DNA of 64,000 nt from Nautiliales bacterium (GTDB lineage: Bacteria; Campylobacterota; Campylobacteria; Campylobacterales; JAADDX01): assembly GCA_030826765.1 (NCBI GenBank), contig JAUUDM010000033.1:1-64000 (forward strand), in the 5' to 3' direction. The position numbers and the translations under genes were made by a program. Shown piece after piece: positions 47,684-59,486 of the stretch. The first letter of the stretch is position 1. Each line of letters begins with the position of its first letter. The notes under the pieces are model-generated. The model searched no databases. It had not been told where the DNA came from and worked only from the letters and a program-made list of their open reading frames with translations.

Positions 47684-49672
47684 ATGAATTTAAGAAATTT
47701 CACAATTAAGCAAAAACTATTTGGAATACTAAGTATCGTGATATTATTACTTGTTATGAATACAATAAACACTATTATACAAACAACAAGTGCTAATAAT
47801 CGTTTAGAACAATTAAAAGCCCTAAGCATTATTTCCGCTAAAATATCACTTCTTTTACATGAAACACAAAAAGAAAGAGGTGCAAGTGCTGGATTTATAG
47901 GTAGTCATGGGAAAAAATTTGCTACAATCTTACCTAAACAAAGATTATTAACAGATAAAAGACTAAAAGAGTTAAAAATAACTTTAAAAACCATAGATTT
48001 AAATCTATTTAATAATACTTTAAAAGACAAAATTCAAGATGCTTTAAATAGTCTCTCAAAATTAAATAGCATAAGAAAAAAAGTATCTAATTTATCTATC
48101 TCTTTAAAAGATGAAGTAACATATTACACAAAAACAAATGCCAAACTATTAAAAATAGTTGAAACAGCTACAAATTTAGCCCAAAGTGCAAAACTTACAA
48201 AAGCATTAAATAGTTATACAAACTTTTTAAAATCAAAAGAGAGAGCAGGAATTGAAAGAGCGGTATTATCAGGGACATTTGGAGCTAATAAATGGAAAGA
48301 AGGATTTTATGCAAAATTCATCACTCTTTTAGCTGAACAAAATTCTTATTTAGATGCATCTATGGCAACAGCAACTCCATATATTAAAAATTACTATAAA
48401 AAAACAATGCATTCAAAAGTTGTAAATGAAGTTAAAAGAATGGAAAATATAGCAAAAAATAATTTAAAGGGAAATTTTGGAGTTGATTCTGAATATTGGT
48501 TCAAAACAATTACAAAAAAAATAAATCTTCTTAAAAAAATAGATGACGAAATGAGTGCATATAATTTTAAATTATTAAAAGAAATTAATAACGAAATTAT
48601 GAAAACTTTATATATAAATATTGGATTATTATTATTATTTATATTCTTTATAGTAATTCCTATCTTTATATTACAAAAAGAACTATCAACAGATTTAACA
48701 AAAATTAAAACTGATCTCGAAGAAATAGCAAAAAATTTACATTTAAGTAAAAAACTTAAAGTAAATGGAAAAGATGAAATATCTGAAATGGCTCAACATA
48801 TAAATGATTTTATAGATATAATTGCAAACATGATTCACAATATTAGAAATAATGCATTAACTGTAAACGATATATCAAATCAAATATCTAAAGAATCTAA
48901 TGAATTAACACAAGTTTTAAATTCACAAAAAAAAGCAATTGAAAATATTGGAGATGCTACTAATTCTGTTCAAAATGACCTATCAAGCGCAGAAGAAAAA
49001 GTAATTGAAACTGCTGAAAAATTAAATGAAACTTATAATACACTAGATAAAATGATGGATAACTTACATTCAGTAACTGAAAAAATAACTCAAAATTCAG
49101 ACCAGGAACTTCAAATTGCTTCTTCTGTAACATCTTTATCAGAACAATCAAAACAAGTAGGAGATGTTGTAGTTATTATTAAAGAAATAGCGGAACAAAC
49201 AAACTTATTAGCATTAAATGCAGCTATTGAAGCAGCAAGAGCTGGAGAAGCAGGAAGAGGATTTGCCGTAGTAGCTGATGAAGTTAGAAAACTAGCCGAA
49301 AGAACTCAAAAAAGTATAATTGAAATTGAAAGTGTAATAAATATTATTATCCAAGCTGTAAATAATATCGAAAGAGAAATAATAGATATTAGTCAGGATG
49401 CTAATCATGTAGCTGAAATAACTCAAGATTTAGTTGCTCTTGCTGATGATACTAAACAACACACAATAGAAACTATACAGTTATCTAAAGAATCAAGTGC
49501 ACAAACAACAAAAATTAATTTCACACTTAGAACTTTACTTGATTTATCTAAAGAAACAAATAAAAAAACAGAAAATTTAGAATATGTAGCAGTAAATCTA
49601 TCTAAAATTTCTAATGAATCTAAAAATATTACTAACAAACTTGAAAAAGAAGTAGAAAAATTTGAAATATGA
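47684..49672 (+). CDS. methyl-accepting chemotaxis protein with NIT (nitrate/nitrite sensing-type) domain
   Basis: [15 protein letters not shown]...[62 protein letters not shown]. Confidence 0.9.
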   Translation: MNLRNFTIKQKLFGILSIVILLLVMNTINTIIQTTSANNRLEQLKALSIISAKISLLLHETQKERGASAGFIGSHGKKFATILPKQRLLTDKRLKELKITLKTIDLNLFNNTLKDKIQDALNSLSKLNSIRKKVSNLSISLKDEVTYYTKTNAKLLKIVETATNLAQSAKLTKALNSYTNFLKSKERAGIERAVLSGTFGANKWKEGFYAKFITLLAEQNSYLDASMATATPYIKNYYKKTMHSKVVNEVKRMENIAKNNLKGNFGVDSEYWFKTITKKINLLKKIDDEMSAYNFKLLKEINNEIMKTLYINIGLLLLFIFFIVIPIFILQKELSTDLTKIKTDLEEIAKNLHLSKKLKVNGKDEISEMAQHINDFIDIIANMIHNIRNNALTVNDISNQISKESNELTQVLNSQKKAIENIGDATNSVQNDLSSAEEKVIETAEKLNETYNTLDKMMDNLHSVTEKITQNSDQELQIASSVTSLSEQSKQVGDVVVIIKEIAEQTNLLALNAAIEAARAGEAGRGFAVVADEVRKLAERTQKSIIEIESVINIIIQAVNNIEREIIDISQDANHVAEITQDLVALADDTKQHTIETIQLSKESSAQTTKINFTLRTLLDLSKETNKKTENLEYVAVNLSKISNESKNITNKLEKEVEKFEI

Positions 49673-50391
49673 TATTTTCTACTTTCAATGTAAATAGTAT
49701 AAAAAAAAGAAAAGATTTAGTCCAAAACTGGGCTAAATCTAATAATATTGATTTTTTAGCTTTGCAAGAGCTAAAAACATTAAATCCTCCTTTATTAGAT
49801 AATTATGAATGTTTTTATTCTTCTGCTAAACAATTTAATGGTGTTATGAATTGTTCTATTTTTGAATTTGAAAAAAACACTATTTTAGAACCAGCCCGAG
49901 CAATTTATACAAAAACAAATGATATAAATATAATAAATATTTATGCACCTCTTGGAGATTTATATTCAGAAAAATTTGAATATAAAATAAAATTTTATAA
50001 AAATCTAATTAATTTTATCAGTAAATTTGATTTGAAAAATGAAAAGTTTATTTTGATGGGTGATTTCAATATTATTCATAAAGAAATAGATGTTTTTGAT
50101 GCTAAAAAATTCGAGGGACATGTTACATTTTTACCTGAAGAAAGAGAAATTTTTAATCAATTATTAAGTTTAGGTCTATATGACAGTTTTAGAGAACTTT
50201 ATCCAAACAAACAACAATTTTCATTTTATGATTATCGTGATAAATATTTCAAAAGAGGTTTGAGACTTGATTATATATTAGTTACAAAGCCTATTTTAGA
50301 TAAAATAAATGATGTTTATATAGATTTAGAGCCAAGAACTCTCCCTACTCCATCAGACCATACACCAGTTGTTATGGAGCTAAATTGCTAA
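49669..50391 (+). CDS. xth: exodeoxyribonuclease III (ExoIII/Xth family)
   Basis: [54 protein letters not shown]. Confidence 0.93.
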   Translation: MIFSTFNVNSIKKRKDLVQNWAKSNNIDFLALQELKTLNPPLLDNYECFYSSAKQFNGVMNCSIFEFEKNTILEPARAIYTKTNDINIINIYAPLGDLYSEKFEYKIKFYKNLINFISKFDLKNEKFILMGDFNIIHKEIDVFDAKKFEGHVTFLPEEREIFNQLLSLGLYDSFRELYPNKQQFSFYDYRDKYFKRGLRLDYILVTKPILDKINDVYIDLEPRTLPTPSDHTPVVMELNC

Positions 50392-52154
50392 ATAAACTCA
50401 AATCTTTACCAGATTTACCAGGAGTTTATCAATATTTTGATAAAAGCAATAAACTATTATACATAGGAAAAGCAAAAAATTTAAAAAATAGAATAAAAAG
50501 TTATTGGAGATTTACTCCTACCCTACATCCAAATCCAAATTTATCTCCAAGAATTTTTAAAATGATAAGTGAAGCTGTAGATTTAAGATATATTGTAGTA
50601 GAAAATGAAAATGATGCTCTTATTTTAGAAAATTCACTTATAAAACAACTTAAACCAAAATATAATATTTTACTAAGAGATGATAAAACTTATCCTTATA
50701 TTTATATAGATCTAAATGAAAAATTTCCAAGATTTGAAATAACAAGAAAAGTAATAAAAGGAAATGTTAAATATTATGGCCCTTTTAGCTCAGGGGCAAG
50801 AGAATTGCTTGAAACAATTTATGAAGAAATACCTCTTAAACAATCAAAATCGTGTAAAAAACTTTGCTTATTTTATCAACTTAAAAAATGCTCAGGCCCT
50901 TGTGAAGGTAAAATTACACAAAAAGAGTATCAAACTTTAATAAAAAAAGCCCAAGATTTAATTTTAGATAAAGAAAAAACTATACAGCTATTAGAAAACA
51001 AAATGCATAAATTTGCCGAAAATTTACAATTTGAAGAAGCAAAAATTTATAGAGATAGAATAAAAGCAATCTCATCAACTGAGCTTTTTAGTAATGTTGA
51101 TATGGCAAAACTTGATGACTTAGATGTTTTTTATGTTCATTTATTTGATAAAAAAGCTATTGTTATTAGACTATTTATAAGAAATGGTAAAGTAATATCA
51201 AGTAATAATTCAATAATTAATTCTGAATTTTTAGATAAAGATGAAATTTATAAAAGAGTAATTTTAGATTTTTACTCAAAAGAGACTCCTTTTATCTCTC
51301 AAAAAATAATGGTCGCCCAAAATTTTAAAGATAAAGAATCGATCAAAAACTTATTGAGTGAAAAATTTAATAAAAAAATATCAATTATTACTCCAACAAC
51401 CAAAGAAAGAAAAAAACTTATCGATATTTGTAAATTAAATGCAAATGAAATAATTAAAAATCAAAAACCTACTGATATTTATCAAAAAATAAAAGAATAT
51501 TTTAAACTATCAAATACTCCTTACACAATAGAAGTTTTTGATACTTCCCATATGCAACAAGAGGCAACAGTAGGTAGTAAAATTGTATGGAGTAATGATA
51601 AATTTAAAAAAGATGAATATCGTCATTATAATTTAGAAAGTAAAGATGAATATTCTCAAATGAGAGAACTACTAACAAAAAGAGCTGAAAGTTTTGACAA
51701 ACTTTCTCCTCCTGATTTATGGTTAATTGATGGTGGAATGCACCAAATAAAAATAGCTAAAGAAATAATTAATTCAACTGGAATAGATATCGATATTTTA
51801 GGAATAGCAAAAGAAAAAATAGATAAAAAAGCACATAGAGCAAAAGGAAGTGCAAACGATAAAATATACTCTTTCGATGAAGTTTATAGCTTAAATACTC
51901 ACTCCCCTATTTTACAATTTTTACAAAAACTTAGAGATGAAGCACATAGATTTGCCATAACTTTTCATAGAAAACAAAAAATAAAACAAGATAAACAGAT
52001 TGAACTTTTAAAAATAAAAGGAATAGGAAAAGCTAAAATAGTAAAATTACTTAATTATTTTGGAAGTTTTGAAAATATAAAAAATGCATCTTTGAAAGAA
52101 TTAAGTAAAGTTATTGATAAAGAAAGTGCTAAAAAAATCAAAGAATATTTTTAA
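50385..52154 (+). CDS. uvrC: excinuclease ABC subunit UvrC (TTG start)
   Basis: LPDLPGVYQYFDKSNKLLYIGKAKNLKNR, EVFDTSHMQQEATVGS, LWLIDGGMHQIKIA. Confidence 0.95.
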   Translation: MLNKLKSLPDLPGVYQYFDKSNKLLYIGKAKNLKNRIKSYWRFTPTLHPNPNLSPRIFKMISEAVDLRYIVVENENDALILENSLIKQLKPKYNILLRDDKTYPYIYIDLNEKFPRFEITRKVIKGNVKYYGPFSSGARELLETIYEEIPLKQSKSCKKLCLFYQLKKCSGPCEGKITQKEYQTLIKKAQDLILDKEKTIQLLENKMHKFAENLQFEEAKIYRDRIKAISSTELFSNVDMAKLDDLDVFYVHLFDKKAIVIRLFIRNGKVISSNNSIINSEFLDKDEIYKRVILDFYSKETPFISQKIMVAQNFKDKESIKNLLSEKFNKKISIITPTTKERKKLIDICKLNANEIIKNQKPTDIYQKIKEYFKLSNTPYTIEVFDTSHMQQEATVGSKIVWSNDKFKKDEYRHYNLESKDEYSQMRELLTKRAESFDKLSPPDLWLIDGGMHQIKIAKEIINSTGIDIDILGIAKEKIDKKAHRAKGSANDKIYSFDEVYSLNTHSPILQFLQKLRDEAHRFAITFHRKQKIKQDKQIELLKIKGIGKAKIVKLLNYFGSFENIKNASLKELSKVIDKESAKKIKEYF

Positions 52155-53568
52155 TCTCTTTTTTCAAACTATTTATATTTTTGTGATCAATATAAACTAT
52201 ATCTTTTCTATTAGCTATATTTTCTGAAAAAAGAAGAAAATCAATATCCAACTTTTTCAATATAAATATAATTTTTTCAATACTTTGTATATTACTTTTA
52301 TCTACTTCTGAAATAGCTATATCTATCTTTGAATCATTCTCTTTGATATACAAAACAAAATCTTTTAAAGAACTAATAATTTTTACATTTGCATCATGGT
52401 CTAAATTTTCAATCAACATAGATAATTCTCTTGCTCTATTTAAGTTTCTATCATAAATTATTATACTTTTACTAAATAGAGTAAGCTCATTCATTATTTC
52501 TAATAATTGTTGATTCTTGTCATTCATCTTATCAACATTTAAAGTTTTAAGATAATATTTCATAAATGTTTTAGTGCTATAACTACCCTCTATTTTTGCT
52601 TCTTCGAAAAATTTATGGATATCTTTTGATTTTTTAGCATTTTCCCATAAAAGAGCATCAAACTGATAACCCAGTATATTCATCTCTTTTTCTAAGATTT
52701 TCTTTAATATTCTACTCTCTTTTTCAAAAAAGTTTTTAAACAACTCTTTATACACTTTTTCAAATTCTGTAATATCATTTACAATTAGGGAATTTTCTTC
52801 TTTGAGATTTTGTGCAGTATCAATTAAATCAACATATTTTCTTTTTTTAGATTTTATCATTTCTAAAACTTCTTTATACTCTTTACTTTTTTGATTAAGT
52901 TTCTTAATATCATCTTTTAATTTTTGAATCTCTAATTCTAATAAATTAGCTTTTTTTATAGACTCTACGGAAAGCTCTTTATTAGCTTCAAATCTTTTTT
53001 TTATTACACTGTAATTTTTTTGTTTGTTTAAAACAAACTTCTCTAAATTAACATAAACAGGACTTTTAATAATTCTTAATAAATCATCATAAAAATATTC
53101 TATATCATATAGTGAGTCACGAACTTCAACTAAATATTTATCATCAATTTTCTGGTCAATTTCTAAAAGATTATTATAAGCAGTTTTTATAAATCTTTTT
53201 ACTTTTTTATATGGGATTGATTTGTTTTTTTCTAAAATATCTTTATATTTTAATGCTATTTTTTTATATTTTCCAAACAAATCTTCCAAACATTGCTCAA
53301 TTGCAACACTGCCTTTTATTTTTAAGTCGGGCAAAGGAATAGAGTCAAACTCTTTTTTTAGTTCATTTAATAGAGATTTGGAAGAATTGACAGATGTAAT
53401 ATCTATAAGTTTATTATTTTCTATTCCACACTCTACTTCCATAGAAACTTGTGGAGTATTATCATAATCAATCCAATTATCAATAGAAAAAATATGAACA
53501 CCCCTATTTTTTATGATAATTTTTCCAACTCCTTTTACAGGATCATAACTAACAATTTTTCCTTTCAT
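52138..53568 (-). CDS. coiled-coil protein with OB/cold-shock-like N-terminus and receiver-like C-terminus
   Basis: MKGKIVSYDPVKGVGKIIIKNRGVHIFSIDNWIDY; long charged helical middle; SIIIYDRNLNRARELSMLIENL...IDIAISEVD. Confidence 0.65.
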   Translation of the reverse strand: MKGKIVSYDPVKGVGKIIIKNRGVHIFSIDNWIDYDNTPQVSMEVECGIENNKLIDITSVNSSKSLLNELKKEFDSIPLPDLKIKGSVAIEQCLEDLFGKYKKIALKYKDILEKNKSIPYKKVKRFIKTAYNNLLEIDQKIDDKYLVEVRDSLYDIEYFYDDLLRIIKSPVYVNLEKFVLNKQKNYSVIKKRFEANKELSVESIKKANLLELEIQKLKDDIKKLNQKSKEYKEVLEMIKSKKRKYVDLIDTAQNLKEENSLIVNDITEFEKVYKELFKNFFEKESRILKKILEKEMNILGYQFDALLWENAKKSKDIHKFFEEAKIEGSYSTKTFMKYYLKTLNVDKMNDKNQQLLEIMNELTLFSKSIIIYDRNLNRARELSMLIENLDHDANVKIISSLKDFVLYIKENDSKIDIAISEVDKSNIQSIEKIIFILKKLDIDFLLFSENIANRKDIVYIDHKNINSLKKEIKNIL

Positions 53569-53594
53569 ATTTTTACTTAAAAGAGAATCAAACC

Positions 53595-55175
53595 TTAAAG
53601 GCTTGGTCCTGCTTTTGAATAATCTTCCTCTGTTTTAGCATCTGCATATCTTTTGAAATTTTCTATAAACATTCCTGCAAGTTTTTTAACAGTTGCATCA
53701 TATTCTTCTTTGTTTTCCCAAGTATTTCTTGGATTTAATACATTATTATCAGCTACACCTTCTAAAGTTTTTGGAATTTGAAGATTAAATACTGGTAAAG
53801 TTTCAAATTCTGCATCATTGATACTTCCATTTAAAATACCATTTATACAAGCTCTTGTATCTTTGATACTCATTCTTTTTCCAACACCATAAGCTCCACC
53901 AGTCCATCCTGTATTTACAAGATATACATTAACTTGGTGTTTATCAATTTTTTCTCCAAGAAGTTTAGCATAATCAGTTGGATGAAGTGGTAAAAATGGT
54001 TCACCAAAACATGCACTAAATGTTGCTACTGGTTCTGTAATTCCTCTTTCTGTCCCTGCTACTTTTGCAGTATATCCACTTAGGAAATAGTACATTGCTT
54101 GCTCTTTTGTAAGTTTAGAAACTGGTGGTAAAACTCCAAATGCATCAGCAGTTAAGAAAATAATATTTTTAGGATGTCCACCTCTTAGTGTACATTCGTG
54201 ATTTTCAATATGTTCAATTGTATAAGAAACTCTTGTATTTTCAGTTTTTCTTCCATCTTCAAAATTTACTCCACCATCTTCATTTAAAACTACGTTTTCA
54301 AGTAATGCACCTCTTTTGATAGCTCCATAAATTTCTGGTTCACTTTTAGGATCTAAGTTAATAACTTTTGCATAACATCCACCTTCGAAGTTAAACACAC
54401 CTTCATCATCCCATCCGTGTTCATCATCACCAATTAATCTTCTCTCAGGGTCAGTTGAAAGAGTAGTTTTTCCTGTTCCACTTAAACCAAAGAAAAGTGC
54501 AACATCATCATCTTTTCCTATATTTGCAGAACAGTGCATAGAAAGTTTTCCTTCAAGTGGAAGCCAATAATTCATCATAGTGAAAATTCCTTTTTTAAGC
54601 TCTCCACCATATAATGTTCCACCCATTACAGCCATACTTTCTTCTACATTAAATGCAATAAACACATCAGAATTTAATCCTTGTTCTTTGAATTTATCAT
54701 TTCTTACACCACTTGCTACATAAAAAGTAAAATCTGGATTGAAAGTTTCTAATTCTTCTTTTGTAGGAACAATAAACATATTTTCAACAAAATGTGCTTG
54801 CCAAGCTGTTTTTGTAACAAATCTAATAGCTCTTCTACTATTACCAACACCTGTAAATACATCAATAATATATAAATCACTATTTGAAAGTTCTTTTCTT
54901 GAAATTTCTAAAAGATGATTAAAAACTTCTAATGAAATTGGTTGATTAATTTCTCCCCACGCAATATTATCTTCACTTGGTTTTTGTTTTACAAAATATT
55001 TATCTTTTGGACTTCTACCAGTAAAAATTCCAGTATCCACAGCAGTAGCTCCAAGAGATGTCATCTCAACTTCACCAGCTTTCATAGTATCTTCAATTAA
55101 TTCATCATAACTTGGATTATATTTAATATTTCCTATATTTTCTAATTTTAAATCTTCTAAATTATTGATTTTCAA
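53595..55175 (-). CDS. pckA: phosphoenolpyruvate carboxykinase (ATP)
   Basis: [37 protein letters not shown]. Confidence 0.98.
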   Translation of the reverse strand: MKINNLEDLKLENIGNIKYNPSYDELIEDTMKAGEVEMTSLGATAVDTGIFTGRSPKDKYFVKQKPSEDNIAWGEINQPISLEVFNHLLEISRKELSNSDLYIIDVFTGVGNSRRAIRFVTKTAWQAHFVENMFIVPTKEELETFNPDFTFYVASGVRNDKFKEQGLNSDVFIAFNVEESMAVMGGTLYGGELKKGIFTMMNYWLPLEGKLSMHCSANIGKDDDVALFFGLSGTGKTTLSTDPERRLIGDDEHGWDDEGVFNFEGGCYAKVINLDPKSEPEIYGAIKRGALLENVVLNEDGGVNFEDGRKTENTRVSYTIEHIENHECTLRGGHPKNIIFLTADAFGVLPPVSKLTKEQAMYYFLSGYTAKVAGTERGITEPVATFSACFGEPFLPLHPTDYAKLLGEKIDKHQVNVYLVNTGWTGGAYGVGKRMSIKDTRACINGILNGSINDAEFETLPVFNLQIPKTLEGVADNNVLNPRNTWENKEEYDATVKKLAGMFIENFKRYADAKTEEDYSKAGPSL

Positions 55176-56029
55176 TTTTTATCCTTTGAATTTTTTTTGT
55201 TATTATATAACTTTTTTTTTGAAATGTTGCTTAGTTTTATAAAATATATAATAATTCCAGCCAAAATCATTACAAAACTTAACAATTCTCCCATTGTAAA
55301 ATGCATAAAAATAAATCCAAGTTGTGGATCTGGTTCTCTAAACATTTCACAAAAACTTCTTGCCATTCCATATAAAATCATATAAAGAGCAATCAATTCT
55401 CCATCAAATTTTTTCTTTTTTCTATATAAAAATAGAATTATAAAAATAAATACACCTTCAAAAAAAGCTTCAAAAAGTTGTGATGGATATCTCAAAACTC
55501 CATTTACATAAATTCCAATATCACTTTCAGTAACTCTTCCAACTAATCTTTGATTTAGAAAATTACCAATTCTTCCAAAAACATATCCAGCAGGAACTGC
55601 AACTGCTACAATATCTAGCAGTTTCCACATATCAACTTTATATTTTTTAACAAATAAAAAAGTAGCAATAGCAAATCCAATAACTGCCCCGTGGTAACTC
55701 ATTCCGGCAATTCCTACAAATTTACCATTTACAAATGGATTAAACATTTGCCAGGGATGAGTAAAATAGTATAAATTATTTGGTACATAAAATATAAAAT
55801 ACCCTATTCTAGCTCCCAAAATCACACCAATTTCAACCCAAATAAAATAGTTATCAAGTAAAGTCTCACTAATACTTAATTTATCTTTTTTTACTATCCA
55901 TTTTGCTGCATATAAAGCACTTAAAAGTGCTAAAATATACATAATTCCATACCAATGAACTTTTAAACCAAAAATTTCAAAAGCTATCGGATTAAAATGC
56001 GCATAAATATGATGCCAAAAATCTATCAT
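55172..56029 (-). CDS. lgt: prolipoprotein diacylglyceryl transferase Lgt (start revised from the ORF track)
   Basis: [41 protein letters not shown]. Confidence 0.95.
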   Translation of the reverse strand: MIDFWHHIYAHFNPIAFEIFGLKVHWYGIMYILALLSALYAAKWIVKKDKLSISETLLDNYFIWVEIGVILGARIGYFIFYVPNNLYYFTHPWQMFNPFVNGKFVGIAGMSYHGAVIGFAIATFLFVKKYKVDMWKLLDIVAVAVPAGYVFGRIGNFLNQRLVGRVTESDIGIYVNGVLRYPSQLFEAFFEGVFIFIILFLYRKKKKFDGELIALYMILYGMARSFCEMFREPDPQLGFIFMHFTMGELLSFVMILAGIIIYFIKLSNISKKKLYNNKKNSKDKN

Positions 56030-57123
56030 TTTTCCCTCTTTAAAACTACACCACATTCCATATGATTAGTCCAAGGAAACTGGTCAAAAAATGCAAATGC
56101 TTTTATCTTTCTTCCTTCACTTAGGGTTTCTAAATCTCTTTTTAATGTTTCAGGATTACAAGAAATATAGATAATATTTTCAAAACTATCTACAAATTTT
56201 CTACTTTTATCATCAAGCCCTGCACGAGGTGGGTCAATAAGTATATTTTGTAAATCATATTTTTTTATAAGTGGAGAATCTTCATCTTTTAGTCTTGCAA
56301 AATCAGCTGCACTCATTGCCAAAAATGTAATATTATCTATTCCATTTATATCAGCATTATAAAAAGCAGCATCTATAGATTGCTGTGAAATTTCAGTCGC
56401 TATAACTTTTCTAAATCTTTTTGAAAGAGGTATTGTAAAATTTCCATTTCCACAATAAAGCTCTACTAAATCACCTTTAAGCTCTTCAGAAGAATCCATC
56501 GCCCAAGTTATCATCTTCTCAGCCATTTTTCTATTTGGTTGAGTAAATGTTGCTTCAATTTGTTTATATTTATAAACCTCATCTTTTATATTAAGTTCTT
56601 CAATTAAGTAATTCTTATCTAAAAATAGTTTTTTACCTTTTCTTCTTACTACAAAATCACAATTTTTAAATTTATCTTTTAAAGCATAAATATGAGGTTT
56701 CATCTCCTCTTCATCCCATTTTTTGTGATAAATCAGAGTTACAATCAATTCACCTTTTGAATTACTTAAATATTCTACTGCATATAGTTTAGTTTTAAGA
56801 TATTCATCTTTTATAATCTCTTCTAGCATTGGCTTCATAATATCACTAATTGATTTATCTACAATATTACATTCATCAATTGTAACTATTCTTCTTTCAC
56901 GCAGTCCAAACATTCCATAATCACATCTATCCCCATCGTGCCAGATTCTAAACTCGGCTCTTGCTCTAAAATGTTCATCACTTCCTGTAAAAACTTCTAA
57001 TTTAGGCATATCAAACTGACTAAACATATCAACTAATTTATTTTTTTTCATTTCAACTTGTTCTTCATACGGTATTTGATACAATACACAACTTCCACAT
57101 TTACCAAAACTACTACAATTCAT
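56026..57123 (-). CDS. trmA: tRNA (uracil-5-)-methyltransferase TrmA
   Basis: [53 protein letters not shown]. Confidence 0.94.
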   Translation of the reverse strand: MNCSSFGKCGSCVLYQIPYEEQVEMKKNKLVDMFSQFDMPKLEVFTGSDEHFRARAEFRIWHDGDRCDYGMFGLRERRIVTIDECNIVDKSISDIMKPMLEEIIKDEYLKTKLYAVEYLSNSKGELIVTLIYHKKWDEEEMKPHIYALKDKFKNCDFVVRRKGKKLFLDKNYLIEELNIKDEVYKYKQIEATFTQPNRKMAEKMITWAMDSSEELKGDLVELYCGNGNFTIPLSKRFRKVIATEISQQSIDAAFYNADINGIDNITFLAMSAADFARLKDEDSPLIKKYDLQNILIDPPRAGLDDKSRKFVDSFENIIYISCNPETLKRDLETLSEGRKIKAFAFFDQFPWTNHMECGVVLKREK

Positions 57124-57132
57124 AATTATCCT

Positions 57133-57879
57133 TTATTTAAAACTTAAAACTAAATTTTGAACCAATAAATTCCATCCATCAACTAAAACAAAAACTAACA
57201 ACTTAAACGGCATTGAAATCATAACTGGTGGTAGCATCATCATACCTAAACTCATCAAAATTGCACTTACTACCATATCAATGATTAAAAATGGTAAATA
57301 TATTAAAAATCCAATCTCAAAAGCTGTTTTAAGTTCACTTATCATAAAAGCTGGAATTAAAGTTGTCAAATCCACATCTTTTACAGTTTTAGGATTTGGT
57401 AAATGTCTAATTCTATAAAAAAGTGCTAAATCTTTCTCACGAGTATTTTTAATCATAAAATTTTTAAAGGGTGCAACTCCCTTACTAAACGCCTCTTCAT
57501 AACCTATTTTTTCTTCTATATATGGCTTAATTGCATTATTATAAGACTGCACTACATAAGGTTTCATTATAAAAAATGTCAAAACTAAAGCTAAACTCAC
57601 TAAAATTTGAGCAGGAGGCATTTGCTGTGTTCCTAATGCTTGCTTTAAAAATGAAAAAACAACAAGAAGTCTAACAAATGAAGTCATAACTAAAACTATA
57701 CTTGGTGCTAAAACAAGTAAAGTCATAATAATAACTATATTTAATGATTTTACTAGTTGTGTTGGACTATTAGGTGTAGTTAGACTTAAATTTACCATAG
57801 GTATTGGAGGTGCATTAACATCTGCCCCAAATATACCAATTGGAAGTAAAATTATAAATAAAATTATAATTTTTTTCAC
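57133..57879 (-). CDS. fliP: flagellar export protein FliP
   Basis: MTSFVRLLVVFSFLKQALGTQQMPPAQILVSLALVLTFF, PAFMISELKTAFEIGF. Confidence 0.97.
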   Translation of the reverse strand: MKKIIILFIILLPIGIFGADVNAPPIPMVNLSLTTPNSPTQLVKSLNIVIIMTLLVLAPSIVLVMTSFVRLLVVFSFLKQALGTQQMPPAQILVSLALVLTFFIMKPYVVQSYNNAIKPYIEEKIGYEEAFSKGVAPFKNFMIKNTREKDLALFYRIRHLPNPKTVKDVDLTTLIPAFMISELKTAFEIGFLIYLPFLIIDMVVSAILMSLGMMMLPPVMISMPFKLLVFVLVDGWNLLVQNLVLSFK

Positions 57880-58652
57880 TTTGTATTATCCAATACTGAT
57901 TTTTGAATTTTTTGAGCATTTTTAATTACATTTTTCTGAGCAAAAAATATAATATCAACTCTTCTATTTTTCTTTTTACCTTCAGGTGTTGCGTTTGTCG
58001 TTATTGGATGAGAATCTCCATATCCAGCAAAACTAAGCTTTTTTGGATTTACTCTAAATTTGATTAAATATCTAACTACAGTTAAAGCTCTTGCCCCACT
58101 TAACTCCCAATTATCTTGATAAGGAGATGTTTTAGCTAAAGGTGTATTATCGGTAAAACCTCTTACTTGTACTTGAACTTCTGGTGGAAGTGTTTTTATA
58201 ATTAAAGCTATTCTTTTTAAAAATAAAATAGAATCTTCATTATAAATTTCAGCTGTTCCTGGTTTAAAAGAAATATCGGCAGGCAAATGAACTATTAACC
58301 CTTCTTCTGCTTCTTCTAAAGAGATAGCACTTCCAGCCATTCCTTGTTTTAATTCATTAAACTCTTTTACTGCTTGAGAAACTTCTTTTGCCATTTGTGA
58401 TGCGTTTTGTGGTACTGGTGATTGAGTTGTAGGTGTTCCTTTTTTAATGGAAGTTTTTGTAATAGTTCCACCTTCTAAAATCCCCATACTCCCCTGCAAA
58501 CTTCCTATTGCCTCTTCTATTTTTTTTGCATCCATAGTTGACATAGAAAGAAGTAAAACGAAAAAACATAATAGAAGACTCATCAAGTCACCGAATGTAG
58601 CAAGCCACTCAGGCATACATTCAGGACATTCACATTTACATTTTTTTGCCAT
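57876..58652 (-). CDS. motB: flagellar motor stator protein MotB
   Basis: WLATFGDLMSLLLCFFVLLLSMS plug/TM motif and OmpA-like C-terminal domain. Confidence 0.95.
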   Translation of the reverse strand: MAKKCKCECPECMPEWLATFGDLMSLLLCFFVLLLSMSTMDAKKIEEAIGSLQGSMGILEGGTITKTSIKKGTPTTQSPVPQNASQMAKEVSQAVKEFNELKQGMAGSAISLEEAEEGLIVHLPADISFKPGTAEIYNEDSILFLKRIALIIKTLPPEVQVQVRGFTDNTPLAKTSPYQDNWELSGARALTVVRYLIKFRVNPKKLSFAGYGDSHPITTNATPEGKKKNRRVDIIFFAQKNVIKNAQKIQKSVLDNTK

Positions 58653-58655
58653 TTT

Positions 58656-59423
58656 TTACTCGAATTGACTTTGTCTTTGGGCTGGTGGTAAAAAGCTTAA
58701 TAGTTTTGCTTCTAATGTTCTAGGATTATCTCCTGATTGAATAGACATAATTCCCTCAATAATCATAGTCTTAGCTAAAATTTCATCACTATTTCTAAGA
58801 CCTAACTTCCCAGCAATAGGACCACCAAAAATATTCCCAATCATTGCTCCATAAAGAGTTGTAAGTAAGGCAACGGCCATTGCTGGACCAATCGCAGAAG
58901 GATCAGCCATATTTAAAAGCATAGCAACAAGACCAACCAGTGTACCAATCATACCCATAGCTCCAGCAAGTCCTGCCCAACCACTAAAAATAGAGGCCAT
59001 TGTTTTATGTCTTTCATCCATTTGTTCCATATCTATTTCTAAAAGTTCTCTAATAGTATCAGGTTCATTTCCATCCACTGCCATAGAAAGACCTTTTTTC
59101 AAAAATTCATCTTCTTCATTAGCAACAGGTCCTTCCAGAGCTAAAATTCCATCTCTTCTTGCTTGTGTAGCATACTCTACAAGTTTTTTAATAAGTTCTG
59201 GAAAATCTGGTTGATAACTTGGCTTAATTGCCAACATAAATACTTTTGCAAATTGTGTCATATGCTCCATTTTAAAGTTAATAAATAGAGTCATAATAGA
59301 ACCAATTACAACAATTAGTACTGATTGTGGATCAATATAAGGTCCAATACCAACCCCCATAGCCATTGCTGCAACAATAAGCCCAAGTGCACCAACAAGC
59401 CCTATGACTGTAGCTAAATCCAA
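58656..59423 (-). CDS. motA: flagellar motor stator protein MotA (TTG start)
   Basis: Four TM segments, GWAGLAGAMGMIGTLVGLVAML, MAVALLTTLYGAMIGN. Confidence 0.95.
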   Translation of the reverse strand: MDLATVIGLVGALGLIVAAMAMGVGIGPYIDPQSVLIVVIGSIMTLFINFKMEHMTQFAKVFMLAIKPSYQPDFPELIKKLVEYATQARRDGILALEGPVANEEDEFLKKGLSMAVDGNEPDTIRELLEIDMEQMDERHKTMASIFSGWAGLAGAMGMIGTLVGLVAMLLNMADPSAIGPAMAVALLTTLYGAMIGNIFGGPIAGKLGLRNSDEILAKTMIIEGIMSIQSGDNPRTLEAKLLSFLPPAQRQSQFE

Positions 59424-59445
59424 TTTTATATTCCTTTTATAATTT

Positions 59446-59465
59446 TTTGCTATAATTATAACAAA
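59446..59465. promoter_or_regulatory. overlapping bidirectional extended -10 promoters for motA (-) and glmU (+)
   Basis: TTTGCTATAATTATAACAAA, inverted repeat TTTGn-TATAATTATA-nCAAA. Confidence 0.7.
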
Positions 59466-59486
59466 TTTTTATAAAAAAGGGTTTAA

